Assembly: GCF_000003815.2 (NCBI RefSeq)
Contig: NC_049992.1
Coordinates: 1,821,379-1,885,378, forward strand
From: Branchiostoma floridae
Lineage: Eukaryota > Chordata > Leptocardii > Amphioxiformes > Branchiostomatidae
Direction of reading: 5' to 3'
DNA length: 64,000 nucleotides
Part shown: in pieces, positions 54,366-64,000 of the stretch
Layout: each line of letters starts with the position of its first letter
Numbering within the stretch: position 1 is the stretch's first letter
The notes under the pieces: generated by a model
Databases searched by the model: none
What the model saw: the letters and a program-made list of their open reading frames with translations, nothing else
What the model was told of the DNA's origin: nothing
Made by a program: the position numbers and the translations under genes

Positions 54366-55876
54366 TATTGGTCCTCAAATTGGACGTCTAGGAGATTTAA
54401 ACATGTTCTAATAATTTTGAGGAAATTAACAATAGTGGCGACATTGTGACTTTTCCGGCGTTGTTGTCTTCATGATGTTTTATGTTTTTAAACTGTAGAT
54501 ATAGCCCAAAATATGAAATACACACTTTATTCAGCGTTTCCTCGAGTTAGCTTAAAAATTCTTGCACGGTCAAGCCAACTCAAGAAAGTTCTATAAACGG
54601 TACAACGTCTTTTTATCTATATGACGAGTTTACGCCGATCCCCTCAATGGCAATTTGAAAACAAAGTTACACACAAGCATGCGATATAAAACAAGGTGTA
54701 ATATAGAAGGGTAATGTTACGTTTGTGATGTCCAGTATGTTTCAAAACGCTTTTCAGAACGTTTAGGCTCCTTGTATAAACTTTGTTGATCGTGTAGAAA
54801 TGCAGATTTCACCAGACATGTGTTAGGCAGTGTATGCAGAAAAAGTATAATAGCAAGTAGATAAAACAGAATAACTAGAAAAGCCACATTTAAAAAGAAA
54901 TGCAGGGCTTTTCCGAAGGGGAAAGAAAGGGAAAATCGCAACAACAAAAAAAGAAACACAAAAAAGTGCGATGCCTTCTGATAAGAGCAAGCCGGAAAAA
55001 GCCGACCACTACTATCTCCGCTACCTAACCTCTCTCGGTTGGCTTAAGGCGGCCCAGGCTTGTAATAAAGTAGTATTTTACACACATGATCGTAACTTTT
55101 GAATGCTCGGTCGCACTTAGAATAAACTTCACATAATTTTAGTACTACTTGAAACACATTGGATACTTATGATTTTGTTTTTCTACATACCAGATTTTGG
55201 GTTAGAAATAAACATTTTGGTTAAAAAAGTGGTGTTAATTTCATGGGTTTAAGCCCAGCTGGAAACCAGACCTTCAATCATGATATTCTGAAGGATGAAA
55301 GCCAACCTTATATTATCCGAGGGGATTTTGTTTAAAATTAGGATTTTTTTTATTTTTCGGGGCCGAAAACATCAGAAACGACATTTTTTTAAATTTTTCG
55401 TTGCAAATGCACCACAGTTAAAAACATTAAATGATTACACAAAATCCACTCGGACAATTTTGATAAAAAAGGGATAAAAAGGGAGAATACCTAAGTATAA
55501 TCCATACCTGTATAGCATATAGTGTATTTTGCAACAGAACCGATAAACGTTTACGACATATTTGTCAATTTGCGGTATGCCCCCTTCCCCACACGGACCA
55601 CCCCGCACGTTTAAAAATTAAAAAAAAGCCGAGTGTCAAACGTACGATACCCTGTTCGCAAGATAAAACCGTTGTATATACAGTATACATGTCTAGAAAG
55701 GGTAAGATAAAAATAAATGCCGATTGAGATTTTTTATCTTACATAATGTGTGAGCATACGTCATAGCAACGTAGAATGGTAAAGTAGGTGTTGTCGTTAA
55801 CGGAATAAAGCCGGACTCCCCCCCCCCCCCCCAAAAAAAAACCCACTCCACTGTTAATCGTTGTACAGTTTTAACC
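54366..55876. other. Sulfotransferase intron, unassigned
   Basis: No exon supported. AT-rich. Confidence 0.35.
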
Positions 55877-56792
55877 TTAACCCTATCCAGACGGGGATGG
55901 GGGTTGCGGCTAAAAGTACATGAGCCAAATTTGACGTCGTATAGCTCCCAAACAACTTGTGCTAGAACCATCAAACTTGGTGACTTTTCCTAGAATATTG
56001 TTGGCAACAATTTACAAAAAAAAGTAAGTTTAAAATTTTTCCTGTTGTCATGGCAACTGGTTTCTGAAAGGCATATTTTACAAAGATCACTAATCTAAGT
56101 TTAAACGATGAGAATTTTAAGATTTCCTTTTTAAATTATACTTCTTTTCAGATTTCTTTAATACCTAACACATCTTAGTTAAACATTTATGATTAAATAT
56201 TCATAAATAATGCTAATGAGATAACGTAATTGGTCAAAATCCAAGATGGCAGACAATAATTGAAAAGTATAACCAGCTTATTTTCACTCGGAATTCATCA
56301 CTACTCGGTATTTCTTACAGAAAACATTCATGTTTTCATTTAATTTTCATGGGTTTTAAGCGTTTTATGTTGAAAAAATGTACCTCAAGACATTTAAGGT
56401 TGTTAATTCAAGATGTTGGATAGCTAAACTGCAGATGACGTCATTTTATGACGTCATTTTGACGTCGTTGCGTCGGCTTTTGAGAACAGAAGTCTTATAA
56501 CACTTAAATATTGATAAGAAACCTTTATCTGTAACTTTTTGGGTGAAATATTTAGGTATTATGGGAATTCCCCGTTTTAGCCCAAAAATCAATTAATGAC
56601 GTCATAATTACGTCACATTACGTCATAAAGTCATGAAAAAATCAGGAATCATAAAACTCGACGAGCATAACACCCCCTGCAAATGTGGTGAGGGTAAAAT
56701 AAGCCGTTTTGAAAATACGAAGGGGGGGGGGGGGGATTAGCCCCCACCGAGGGCAGGGAGTGCCAAAAAAAGTCCCGTCTGAATAGTGTTAA
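55877..56792 (+). mobile_element. TGACGTCA-rich repeat family, best-bounded copy
   Basis: The ends ttaaccctatccagacgggg and cccgtctgaatagtgttaa are inverted with a few mismatches. TTAA stands at each outer edge, a possible target site. The centre has three TGACGTCA palindromes near 56433-56465 plus one near 56595. It ends about 90 bp before the last sulfotransferase exon. Confidence 0.75.
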
Positions 56793-56880
56793 ATTGCATA
56801 AAGAGCATACATTAACATGATGTGTAAATTGCATTATAAGTTTAAGAAAATAATGATAATAAAGTGTGCTTGATTTTCAG

Positions 56881-57135
56881 ATCGACTATGATTTCATCGT
56901 ACACACGGAAACAATAGCGCAGGACTACCCGCTTTTCTTTAGAAAGGCTGGAATCGTCGGGAGGGAAGACCAACTCCCTGAAGTTCGACAGAGGAAAGGC
57001 GATAGGCTGTTTTGGGACTTTTACAAACAAATACCTATAGAAGACTTGTGGCGGATTAAGGAGAAGTTTGGGGCAGATTATGAGATGTTTGGGTATGACT
57101 TTAATGATGACATCAGACGACTGTTCGGCCGTTAA
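56881..57135 (+). CDS. Carbohydrate sulfotransferase, last exon
   Basis: Encodes the C-terminal 84 residues, IDYDFIVHTETIAQDYPLFF, then FWDFYKQIPIEDLWRIKEKF and ADYEMFGYDFNDDI, stop TAA. YDFI-x-x-x-ET-x-x-x-D is the second family hallmark, and 'Y...D..MFGY' is the usual ending. Phase 0 acceptor gattttcag. Together the three exons give about 172 residues of an enzyme that is usually 350-420 long. The enzyme acts in the Golgi with PAPS as donor; the acceptor glycan (chondroitin, dermatan or GalNAc type) cannot be told. Confidence 0.93.
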   Translation: MDYDFIVHTETIAQDYPLFFRKAGIVGREDQLPEVRQRKGDRLFWDFYKQIPIEDLWRIKEKFGADYEMFGYDFNDDIRRLFGR

Positions 57136-57567
57136 GAATGATTTTACACTATACAGACCGGGAGGAGGCTTTTGAGTATTTTTTTAATCCCGCGCCGGAT
57201 TTGCGTAGCATAATGCCTGACTAGCTTTTGCTAGAGGCTAGAGCCTCAAAATGTACCCTAGCAAAATCTACTCTGACATTTTCATTGGCAAAAATGTATT
57301 TTTTTAGTGTTGCCATGGACTGCTAATATGCGTATTTGACAATATTTACGGTTTCAGCAATATGCATAATATGTATTTCCCATATTGTTTTACATGAATT
57401 GTATAATATGAATTATCAAATTTATATATTATAACATACGCATGAAAAAAAATGAATTTGTGACGTCATCATTTGAAATCTGAGATTGCGGACCATATCA
57501 CAAAATAAAGTAAAGTCGACTTATTATCCCTTAAATTTCGTTACTATCTGGTACTTTTCCACAAAAA
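57136..57567. other. Sulfotransferase 3' flank with repeat-family remnant
   Basis: The part from about 57290 (gttgccatggac, tgacgtcatcatttgaaatctgag) is a diverged TGACGTCA-family copy that runs into the gap. No AATAAA was fixed for the gene. Confidence 0.5.
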
Positions 57568-57863
57568 NNNNNNNNNNNNNNNNNNNNNNNNNNNNNNNNN
57601 NNNNNNNNNNNNNNNNNNNNNNNNNNNNNNNNNNNNNNNNNNNNNNNNNNNNNNNNNNNNNNNNNNNNNNNNNNNNNNNNNNNNNNNNNNNNNNNNNNNN
57701 NNNNNNNNNNNNNNNNNNNNNNNNNNNNNNNNNNNNNNNNNNNNNNNNNNNNNNNNNNNNNNNNNNNNNNNNNNNNNNNNNNNNNNNNNNNNNNNNNNNN
57801 NNNNNNNNNNNNNNNNNNNNNNNNNNNNNNNNNNNNNNNNNNNNNNNNNNNNNNNNNNNNNNN
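57568..57863. other. Assembly gap (296 N)
   Basis: Run of N. Confidence 0.97.
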
Positions 57864-57939
57864 TAACTGCAGAAAGGAATGACGGATTGACATCACTTTA
57901 GGTATGCGAATAGCTTAGGCAAAGATGTTCATAATGATA

Positions 57940-58260
57940 TGCATGTTATACAAATGAGGATTTAATTTGCATAATCAATATGGAAATTGCATTATTCCAT
58001 TGTTTTCAATATCTGGACTTCAATAAATGCAACATAAATGTAAATTTTTATTGATGGAACATAAGCAGATACCAAATATGCTAATAAGGAACTGATTTGC
58101 ATAATAGATACGAAAATGGTAAAACCACTTAATGATTAATGATGTGAATTCCATACTTGCGGCATGTGTATGTTAGTCAATAATGAACATTACTATGCAT
58201 AAATCATGTAAATGTGGAAGTCATTTGCATAAAATTTACAAAAGCTCTAAGTATTTCATG
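57940..58260. repeat. ~128-bp diverged tandem repeat with TTTGCAT
   Basis: The phrase atttgcataa recurs at about 57965, 58093 and 58215 in similar surroundings (aatgagga, aaggaac, tggaagtc before it). It is old. Confidence 0.6.
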
Positions 58261-58604
58261 GATGTATGAGGTCGCCGAACTCTAGTTTATCCATACATTT
58301 CACTTTAAAATGATGATCGTCATACGACTTTTTGTTTACGACGAACAGGTAGTGGCACCCAAAAGTTACTCCCGGTTTTTGGTGACATTATTCCTGGCAA
58401 CAAGAAAGTTTTAATTGTATTTTTTTTAATCACGTAACCAGGCATCACATAACTGTTTTCACCTTACCAATGACGTCGATTACCTCACTTTTCGCAAGCA
58501 TCAATAATGTTGTTATTACATTTCAGCCGTACCATAGGTATCGTGAAATATATTTTATTCGTAATGTTTCTTCTTTCTTTCTTTCTCCTGTCAAATATTT
58601 AAAT

Positions 58605-59220
58605 CGAATCAACTCCGTCATTCCTGGACCGAATGACTTGAAATTTGGCACAAGGGTAGAGTCGGCCAATACCCTCCTGTTTTTGTTCTTAATTTTTTTC
58701 ATATCTGCCTTTAAAATGATTTTATTCATGTTTTTTTGCAATTTTATGTACATTTTGGCCCCCTGTACCCTGGTATTACAGCCGAATGACCTTGAATTTG
58801 GTACAGAGGTGCATTGATTATATGCCAATGCATAAAGATCCATTAATAGGTTTGGCATACGGTACAACAAAATGGTTACTTTTGCTATTTTTGGCCCCAA
58901 AAAGGACATTTTTGCCTCCTGTACCCTCATGTAACAACCAAATGACCTAAAAATTCGGCATAGGAGTGCCATCTACATATGTGCACATGGATTCAATAAC
59001 ACTTTTGGCATACAGTACAACAAAATGTTTTGGGATTTTTGGGCCATTGTTTGGCCAAAAACGTACGCTTTTGACTCCTTTTCCCTGGTCTTGCTACCAA
59101 ATCACCTAAATTTTGGTAATAAGTGCACTAGATATTTATTCAAATGACCCATGTATAATTTCTGGCATTAACCACTTCAAAATGATATATTTGGGGATTT
59201 GGGGTAATTTTCCACTGGCC
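58605..59220. repeat. ~157-bp diverged tandem repeat, four copies
   Basis: Each copy has 'cctg-acc...cgaatgacctgaaatttggca', a short variable part, then 'ttggcatac-gtacaacaaaatg' and 'tttttggcc'. Starts are near 58615, 58765, 58918 and 59075. Degraded open frames here are not genes. Confidence 0.75.
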
Positions 59221-60241
59221 AGAGGGGTCAACGACCGACCTCCCACCTGAAGAAAGCATGCGATATGTACACATGTCTATATACTAGTAACTTTAGGTAT
59301 TACTTTTAATAAGATATTAACAAATGTATCTCGCATTTAGCCTGGAGTCGGAAAAATGGATTTAGCAAGGAGATAATGCATCATTTCATCAGAAACTGTC
59401 TTTATTATTGATATGGATTGCAGATACCACAAGTAAAAAATTCTGTGGTCTTCCAAACATCAGGGCTTTATTTATAAGAAAAATAAACATTGTAATCTGT
59501 TAGTTTTTTCCTGGGTGCTGAACACATTGTTCTACATACGGCTATTAGAGCTATGTGGCAAGACCGGATGTACAATTCAATACATTTGAAGCTAGCTCAT
59601 GGATAATCTGCATTTAATGACTTATTCAATTTTCATCATTTTATCGATTGCTGTAATAGCTGGCCAATAGGTTACATGGTATTGGTGCTGCAATTTGGAC
59701 GGATATTGTTTTTATTATTATTTTACATAATAAAGAAACATTCTCTGTTCTGGACTGCACATTTTAATTGGTACCTGCAACAACATTTGTTCTAGCATAC
59801 TAGCAAAACCTACATTGAAGACCAGTGCTTACGAACATCCAGCACTGTAGACCAAAAGCTGAAACCATCTTCAGCACTGGAAACCGAATGATCACACATT
59901 TTCCGCACTGGAAGACGCGTCGAAGAGTACTGAGAGGATCTACTCGGATATACATTCACTGGATTGCGGCACGTTAGGTACACTACAAGAAAATAAGAAC
60001 AATTTATCCTAAACTAAAGATTGTTTTTTTTTCCATCACGTACGATTTTGCCCCGCATGCCGGCTGGTTAGGTCCAGTTTTGATTGTGGATAGTTTCCGA
60101 GACTGTGGAGACCACCTCGGTGTGTGAACTTTGTTTGTATGTCTGGACTTGTCTGAGATACGGACGTTTTTCAACCGCCGAACCCCTCCATCGGTCTCCC
60201 CTCGGTCACGCGGGGCCCCCACCCCGCCTGGCTCACGCGTG
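59221..60241. other. Intergenic, nothing assigned
   Basis: No gene or element recognised. Confidence 0.35.
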
Positions 60242-60248
60242 GTAGGAC

Positions 60249-60504
60249 CAGCACGTCACCGGAACGTACTGCGCCTGCGCGAACCCTGGTGCTTTGGGGC
60301 TTGGTTTGGTCAACGTTGCATTGAAATCCCGCTTGTTGCACAGTATATGTTAGAGACATGGTTTCATGTAAAACGTACACGGGATTCTACCCTTATATAC
60401 GCACGTACTTTCTTAAATGCGGCCCTTTAGTAAACCGGGGGTTTAGCAAGGTTTAGCATGTCTATACTTTTCGCGCAGGCGCAGTACGTTCCGGTGACGT
60501 GCTG
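60249..60504. mobile_element. 256-bp MITE with 7-bp target duplication
   Basis: The ends CAGCACGTCACCGGAACGTA and onward are perfectly inverted over about 35 bp, ending gcgcctgcgcga. The element is flanked on both sides by GTAGGAC (60242-60248 and 60505-60511). It has no coding capacity. Confidence 0.9.
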
Positions 60505-60511
60505 GTAGGAC

Positions 60512-60879
60512 CGGACTGCGGTTTACCTCCGGATCGATCCACCAGACCTTCGAGGACGCTTATCTCGCTCAAAGTATTAGTCTCACAGGTCAGTGTCGCA
60601 TTCTACACGTATTCTGCTTGGTTAATTTCAAGTCTTGATTCCACTGAAACCTGTAAAGTGTGTCGCCACCACCCCTTAAACTAAGGGTGGCATCTCCCAG
60701 CTGTCAAGGCAGGATCCCCTCCTCTTGTTAGTAGGGTGCGGCACGCGGACTCGGCTGTCAAGACCCCTCGTTAGCGGGTTGAAGCACGCGGACGCACGGT
60801 CAGGCTAGCCCCATCTGGGAGCGGTTTCTATAGTAACCGCCAAGTGTCTGGTTTTTCCCGCCAAACACTGAGTCTGAAG
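60512..60879. other. Probable LINE 5' UTR
   Basis: GC-rich leader before a LINE ORF1, with a partial internal duplication (gcacgcggac at 60739 and 60784). No host gene seen. Confidence 0.4.
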
Positions 60880-61208
60880 ATGCCTACCGTGTCTAAATTC
60901 ACCAGGCAGCGCAGCGTTAAGGTTACATTTCTCCAGGTCGAAGATGCCCAGTTTAGTGATGCCATTGAACTGTTAAAAAAACATGGGGTAAACCCACTGA
61001 CGGACATCGTGGGAATACAACGCAGAACAAGGGGAGTATCTGAGATCACCTTCAAGTCCCAATCATCCCTCGCCAAAGTGAGCCCTCGACTTACATCTGA
61101 CAGTGCAGTCGATGTCGAGTTGTACGGCTCCGGGTTGACATTAATAACAGCCTTTGGCATACCTGTTGAAATGGATGATAACTTTATCCGCCATCGGCTC
61201 AGAGAGTT
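60880..61208 (+). pseudogene. LINE ORF1 fragment, cut by gap
   Basis: Encodes MPTVSKFTRQRSVKVTFLQV, then IELLKKHGVNPLTDIVGIQ and FIRHRLREF. This resembles the N-terminal part of ORF1 (nucleic-acid binding, usually with CCHC knuckles) in L1/Tx1-type LINEs, where 'I-x-x-x-L-x-x-(F/Y)G' follows. The chosen ATG is at 60880. Only 109 residues remain before the N run, and the DNA after the gap is not LINE sequence. The assignment rests on remembered similarity and is moderate. Confidence 0.5.
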
Positions 61209-61308
61209 NNNNNNNNNNNNNNNNNNNNNNNNNNNNNNNNNNNNNNNNNNNNNNNNNNNNNNNNNNNNNNNNNNNNNNNNNNNNNNNNNNNNNNNNNNNN
61301 NNNNNNNN
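61209..61308. other. Assembly gap (100 N)
   Basis: Run of N. Confidence 0.97.
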
Positions 61309-61655
61309 TAAGTTATATTTATCAAGTAACCAGCAGATGTTCCTGTCACATGAACTTTAAACAAGGGCATCTCTTTCACCTTTGAAGACTATTTACAAGT
61401 CATAAGTGCAAAGGATGAACAGTCCTTTGAATCAACAGGAATAGTAATTATAGCTCCAATATCCAATGTACATCCAAGAAAAGTTCTGCATATATAAGTT
61501 ATATTTATCAAGTAACCAGCAGATGTTCCTGTCACACGAACTTCAAACAAGGGCATCTCTTTCCCCTTTGAAGACTATTTACAAGTCAGAGTGCAAAGGA
61601 AGAACAGTCCTTTGAATCAACTGGAACAATTATTATAGCTCCTATCAGTATTATG
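61309..61655. repeat. 187-bp direct duplication upstream of the FReD gene
   Basis: Block 61309-61495 is repeated at 61496-61655 with few changes (taagttatatttatcaagta ... gaatcaac-gga-). The first copy starts at the gap edge, so more copies may be hidden. It lies about 100-450 bp upstream of the first FReD exon, in the likely promoter. Confidence 0.85.
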
Positions 61656-61754
61656 TAAGTATCAGCAGATCTGGCAGAAAAACAAGTCAGCTATAAAAGT
61701 GGTACAACCTGCCCAGGTAGAACACTGTACCTGCAGAAGCAGACTGGAACAAGT

Positions 61755-61778
61755 ATGACTTCAACTATCAAACCAAAG
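61755..61778 (+). CDS. Fibrinogen-related lectin, possible first coding exon
   Basis: ATG followed by seven codons (MTSTIKPK) and a strong donor, aaag|gtaagt. In phase 0 it joins the next exon to give MTSTIKPKMLMLLVLAVC, a signal peptide with a basic N-terminus. Alternatively this is 5' UTR and translation starts at 62262. The sequence cannot decide. Confidence 0.45.
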
Positions 61779-62261
61779 GTAAGTCTGATGGTACAACTGT
61801 ACAGTTATTACGATGTAGACATTCATTTCAGTTCATCCAGAACCAAAATACATTCAGTGACACAACATGATTGCACAATGTACATGTATGTATAAGCTGT
61901 ACATGTATCCAATAGTGTTTGCACAAGTATTACATATTATTGGATGATTTATAGCAAAAATTGAATGTTAAACGCTAGTTCACCTTTGTCCGTCAGGGGT
62001 CTTGTCTAAATGAAAAATAGGATGTTTAGGGGTAGCAAGTCGATGGACGCTGGCTTTAATCTGCAATACCGTGAAAATACTAAGTTTGAAACCACCGTCC
62101 ATCAATTTGCAATCTGCAAATACTGTCTTTAAAAAAAATGGATATAGGCTACCCCGAGGATGAAGGTGATTACTAGCTTTATGAACTATTTATTAAAAAA
62201 AACAAAAATTCTTAATTGCTCAGACCCATCCTAGTTTTACTAAAATTAAATGTTTCCCCAG
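61779..62261. other. FReD intron 1
   Basis: No feature apart from the pyrimidine tract before gtttccccag. Confidence 0.45.
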
Positions 62262-62385
62262 ATGCTTATGCTCCTAGTGCTGGCGGTTTGCACCCTCGCC
62301 TGGGGAGAGGTGGGAACACTGGCAGATATTCCAGTTGGGAGTTTAGCAGGGCAAAAACAAGTCGAGGGTCCTGACACAACAAATG
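62262..62385 (+). CDS. Fibrinogen-related lectin, signal-peptide exon
   Basis: Starts right after the acceptor ccccag with ATG. It encodes MLMLLVLAVCTLAWGEVG, a clear signal peptide with probable cleavage after AWG, then a short linker ADIPVGSLAGQKQVEGPDTTN. Donor aatg|gtaact, phase 1. The short linker, with no collagen or coiled-coil stalk visible, suggests a simple secreted FReD unlike vertebrate ficolins. Confidence 0.8.
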
Positions 62386-62698
62386 GTAACTTAAAGTACA
62401 ATTTTCAAAGATCAAGTATTCCCACATGAAAACCATACAAAGTGTATGACAATAGGCTAAATAAAGGGAGACTTTCATGACAATGTCATGTTTGATGTTG
62501 TTAAAGAATGGAAACCTTATTAAATCGAGTTGCACGAATATAATATTTTTCTTACAACTTGAAGCCAAACTACTTTAAGATTAATATAATGGATGAAGCA
62601 AAAGATAAAACAAATGAAACAGATGTACTCTCAAATAAAGCATATTTAGTATTACATACAAAGTCATATATGTATGCTGAATGTTCATGTATTTACAG
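62386..62698. other. FReD intron 2
   Basis: Nothing recognised. Ends tgtatttacag. Confidence 0.45.
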
Positions 62699-63438
62699 AA
62701 AATCTGAACCCTCATGTGGATGGTGTTCAGAGGAACGACCCTCCCCCAGGTGCTGCTGACTTTGAAGACTGTGCAGACCTGTTTCCTCTACTCTACTGGA
62801 CCAGTACTGTACATGACGGAATCTTCCCCATCAAACCACGATCTTCCGCCGACCACTTTGATGTGTACTGTGACATGACTACAGATGGTGGGGGCTGGAC
62901 TGTCATACAGAGGAGGGTTGAAGGGAGACTCAACTTTGATAGGTACTGGGCAGATTATGAAGATGGGTTTGGGAGGGTCGAGGGGGAACACTGGCTTGGA
63001 TTGGATAAAATTTACAACTTGACATCTCAGAATAGCTATGAGTTATATGTGGAGTTAGGAGATTGGGAAGGTAACTTTGCCCATGCTAAATATGCTACCT
63101 TCAGCATTGGGGATGAGAGTACAGATTATACACTGCACATTGGGGGGTACAGTGGGGATGCTGGGGACTCACTGGACTACAGCAATGGTATGAAATTCAG
63201 TGCCACTAATATGGATAATGATGAGAGCAGCTCTCACTGTGCTCAAGTGTATTCAGGAGGCTGGTGGTATGGCAATTGTGCTTACTCTGTCCTGAACGGT
63301 CCCTACTACCAGCCAGAGGACTATCATGGTTCTGCTACAGGGGTGGGTGTTTACTGGTCCCAATGGAAAGGTTACTACTACTCACTGAAAGCCACCAAGA
63401 TGATGGTACGGCCTCGAAACTTTGTCCGCAATCTGTGA
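62699..63438 (+). CDS. Fibrinogen-related lectin, FBG-domain exon
   Basis: One exon holds the whole fibrinogen C-terminal globular domain, about 220 residues, and the stop TGA. Landmarks: DCADLF, GIFPIKP, FDVYCDMTTDGGGWTVIQRR, NFDRYWADYEDGFG, GEHWLGLDKIYNLT, ATFSIGDES, MDNDESSSHCAQ and YSGGWWYGNCAYSVLNGPYY, ending KMMVRPR. The MDNDESSSHC stretch corresponds to the calcium site, and the C(x)12C pair SHCAQ...GNCA to the ligand pocket of ficolins and tachylectins. Such proteins bind acetylated sugars on microbes (family knowledge). N-terminal phase 1 joins to the signal exon. Several N-glycosylation sites (NLT, NES-like) may be present. Confidence 0.95.
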
Positions 63439-64000
63439 CTTAATCTGTAACTAAAGTGACTTGCAAATCTGTGACTAAAGTGTGGATTCTTCAATTCAAA
63501 TATACAAAGTTATAAATTCCTTATTGAAAGTGGTGGTTGACTGTAAATACCAATGGTGATTAATGTGGAAATTTTACTTGATTACAAGATATAACATTAA
63601 CAAGAATAGAAATGGACCAAAAACAAGCAATCCTTGCTTACAGTATGGACTCCTTTGCCAATTCATGAAGCTTACACACATCAGCTACAGTTACATGTAT
63701 TGCTATAATTAAGATCATGTATGCTCATGAGAAAAGCTCTAAATGTGTACCCCTAATGGTCAGTGTGGGTGTAGCCATGAGTCATCCTGCCTGCTTACAA
63801 CTTTGGAACAGAGCCAAACCACTGACTTACAAATCTCCAAGTATCCAATTACACCATTTCTGTCTTACATTTTGGCTGCAATATTCACATAACTGTGGAC
63901 AAGACAAACAAACAAACAAACAAACTGGAACTGATTACATTACACCTTCATTTTCACAGACTGAGGTTAAACTAGTAGACTTTAATCAGTTCTATACAGA
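63439..64000. other. FReD 3' flank
   Basis: The stop region aatctgtgact recurs in altered form at about 63443 (aatctgtaact) and exactly at 63463-63476. This is a small two- to three-copy duplication. A (caaa)n tract is near 63905-63924. No AATAAA was seen. Confidence 0.45.

Noticed and set aside
58470-58972. Two open frames of 115 and 149 residues
   Set aside because: Both arise from a diverged 157-bp tandem repeat; peptides repeat with it.

Overview
This window looks like animal nuclear DNA, most probably from an amphioxus (Branchiostoma). The genes are split by GT-AG introns. They encode chordate-type glycosaminoglycan enzymes and large multi-domain lectins. The DNA between exons is packed with minisatellites and with small DNA transposons, LINEs and SINEs. 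Species and genus are inferred; nothing in the sequence names them. Seven runs of N (10313-10439, 28991-29090, 38778-38877, 41474-41573, 44552-44967, 57568-57863, 61209-61308) and one single N (46518) show a draft assembly.

Layout. (1) 1.1-11.8 kb, + strand: a D-glucuronyl C5-epimerase gene (GLCE), complete except for about 35 residues that probably lie in the 10313-10439 gap. (2) 14.4-18.5 kb, - strand: a decayed non-LTR retrotransposon with a nested 405-bp MITE. (3) 18.8-21.2 kb: two large minisatellites. (4) 21.2-32.9 kb, + strand: a secreted multi-domain lectin gene with exons for a linker, SUEL/rhamnose-binding lectin, F-type lectin (three exons), SRCR, sushi/CCP and a terminal eight-cysteine module. 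Its signal-peptide exon was not found. (5) 33-48.7 kb: no confident host exon; MITEs, a second LINE (42.8-44.6 kb), inverted-repeat elements, TTAGGG-like repeats and a probable Penelope-type hammerhead ribozyme. (6) 48.7-57.1 kb, + strand: the last three recognised exons of a carbohydrate sulfotransferase (family 2), with a 3.7-kb hairpin-tipped foldback element in its last intron. (7) 60.2-61.2 kb: a MITE with a clean target duplication, then a LINE ORF1 fragment. (8) 61.7-63.5 kb, + strand: a secreted fibrinogen-related lectin (FReD).

Functionally, two genes modify glycosaminoglycans or related glycans in the Golgi and two encode secreted glycan-binding proteins. That they sit together is an observation; any functional link is inference.

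The most striking structural theme is that many minisatellites are tandem copies of an exon edge. They repeat GLCE exon 1's donor, GLCE exon 2's acceptor and its donor, the GLCE stop codon, the SUEL exon donor and the terminal lectin exon's stop codon, with a hint at the FReD stop. The copy nearest the exon is intact in each case. A second notable item is a RecQ-like helicase fragment carried between 164-bp inverted repeats inside a lectin-gene intron.
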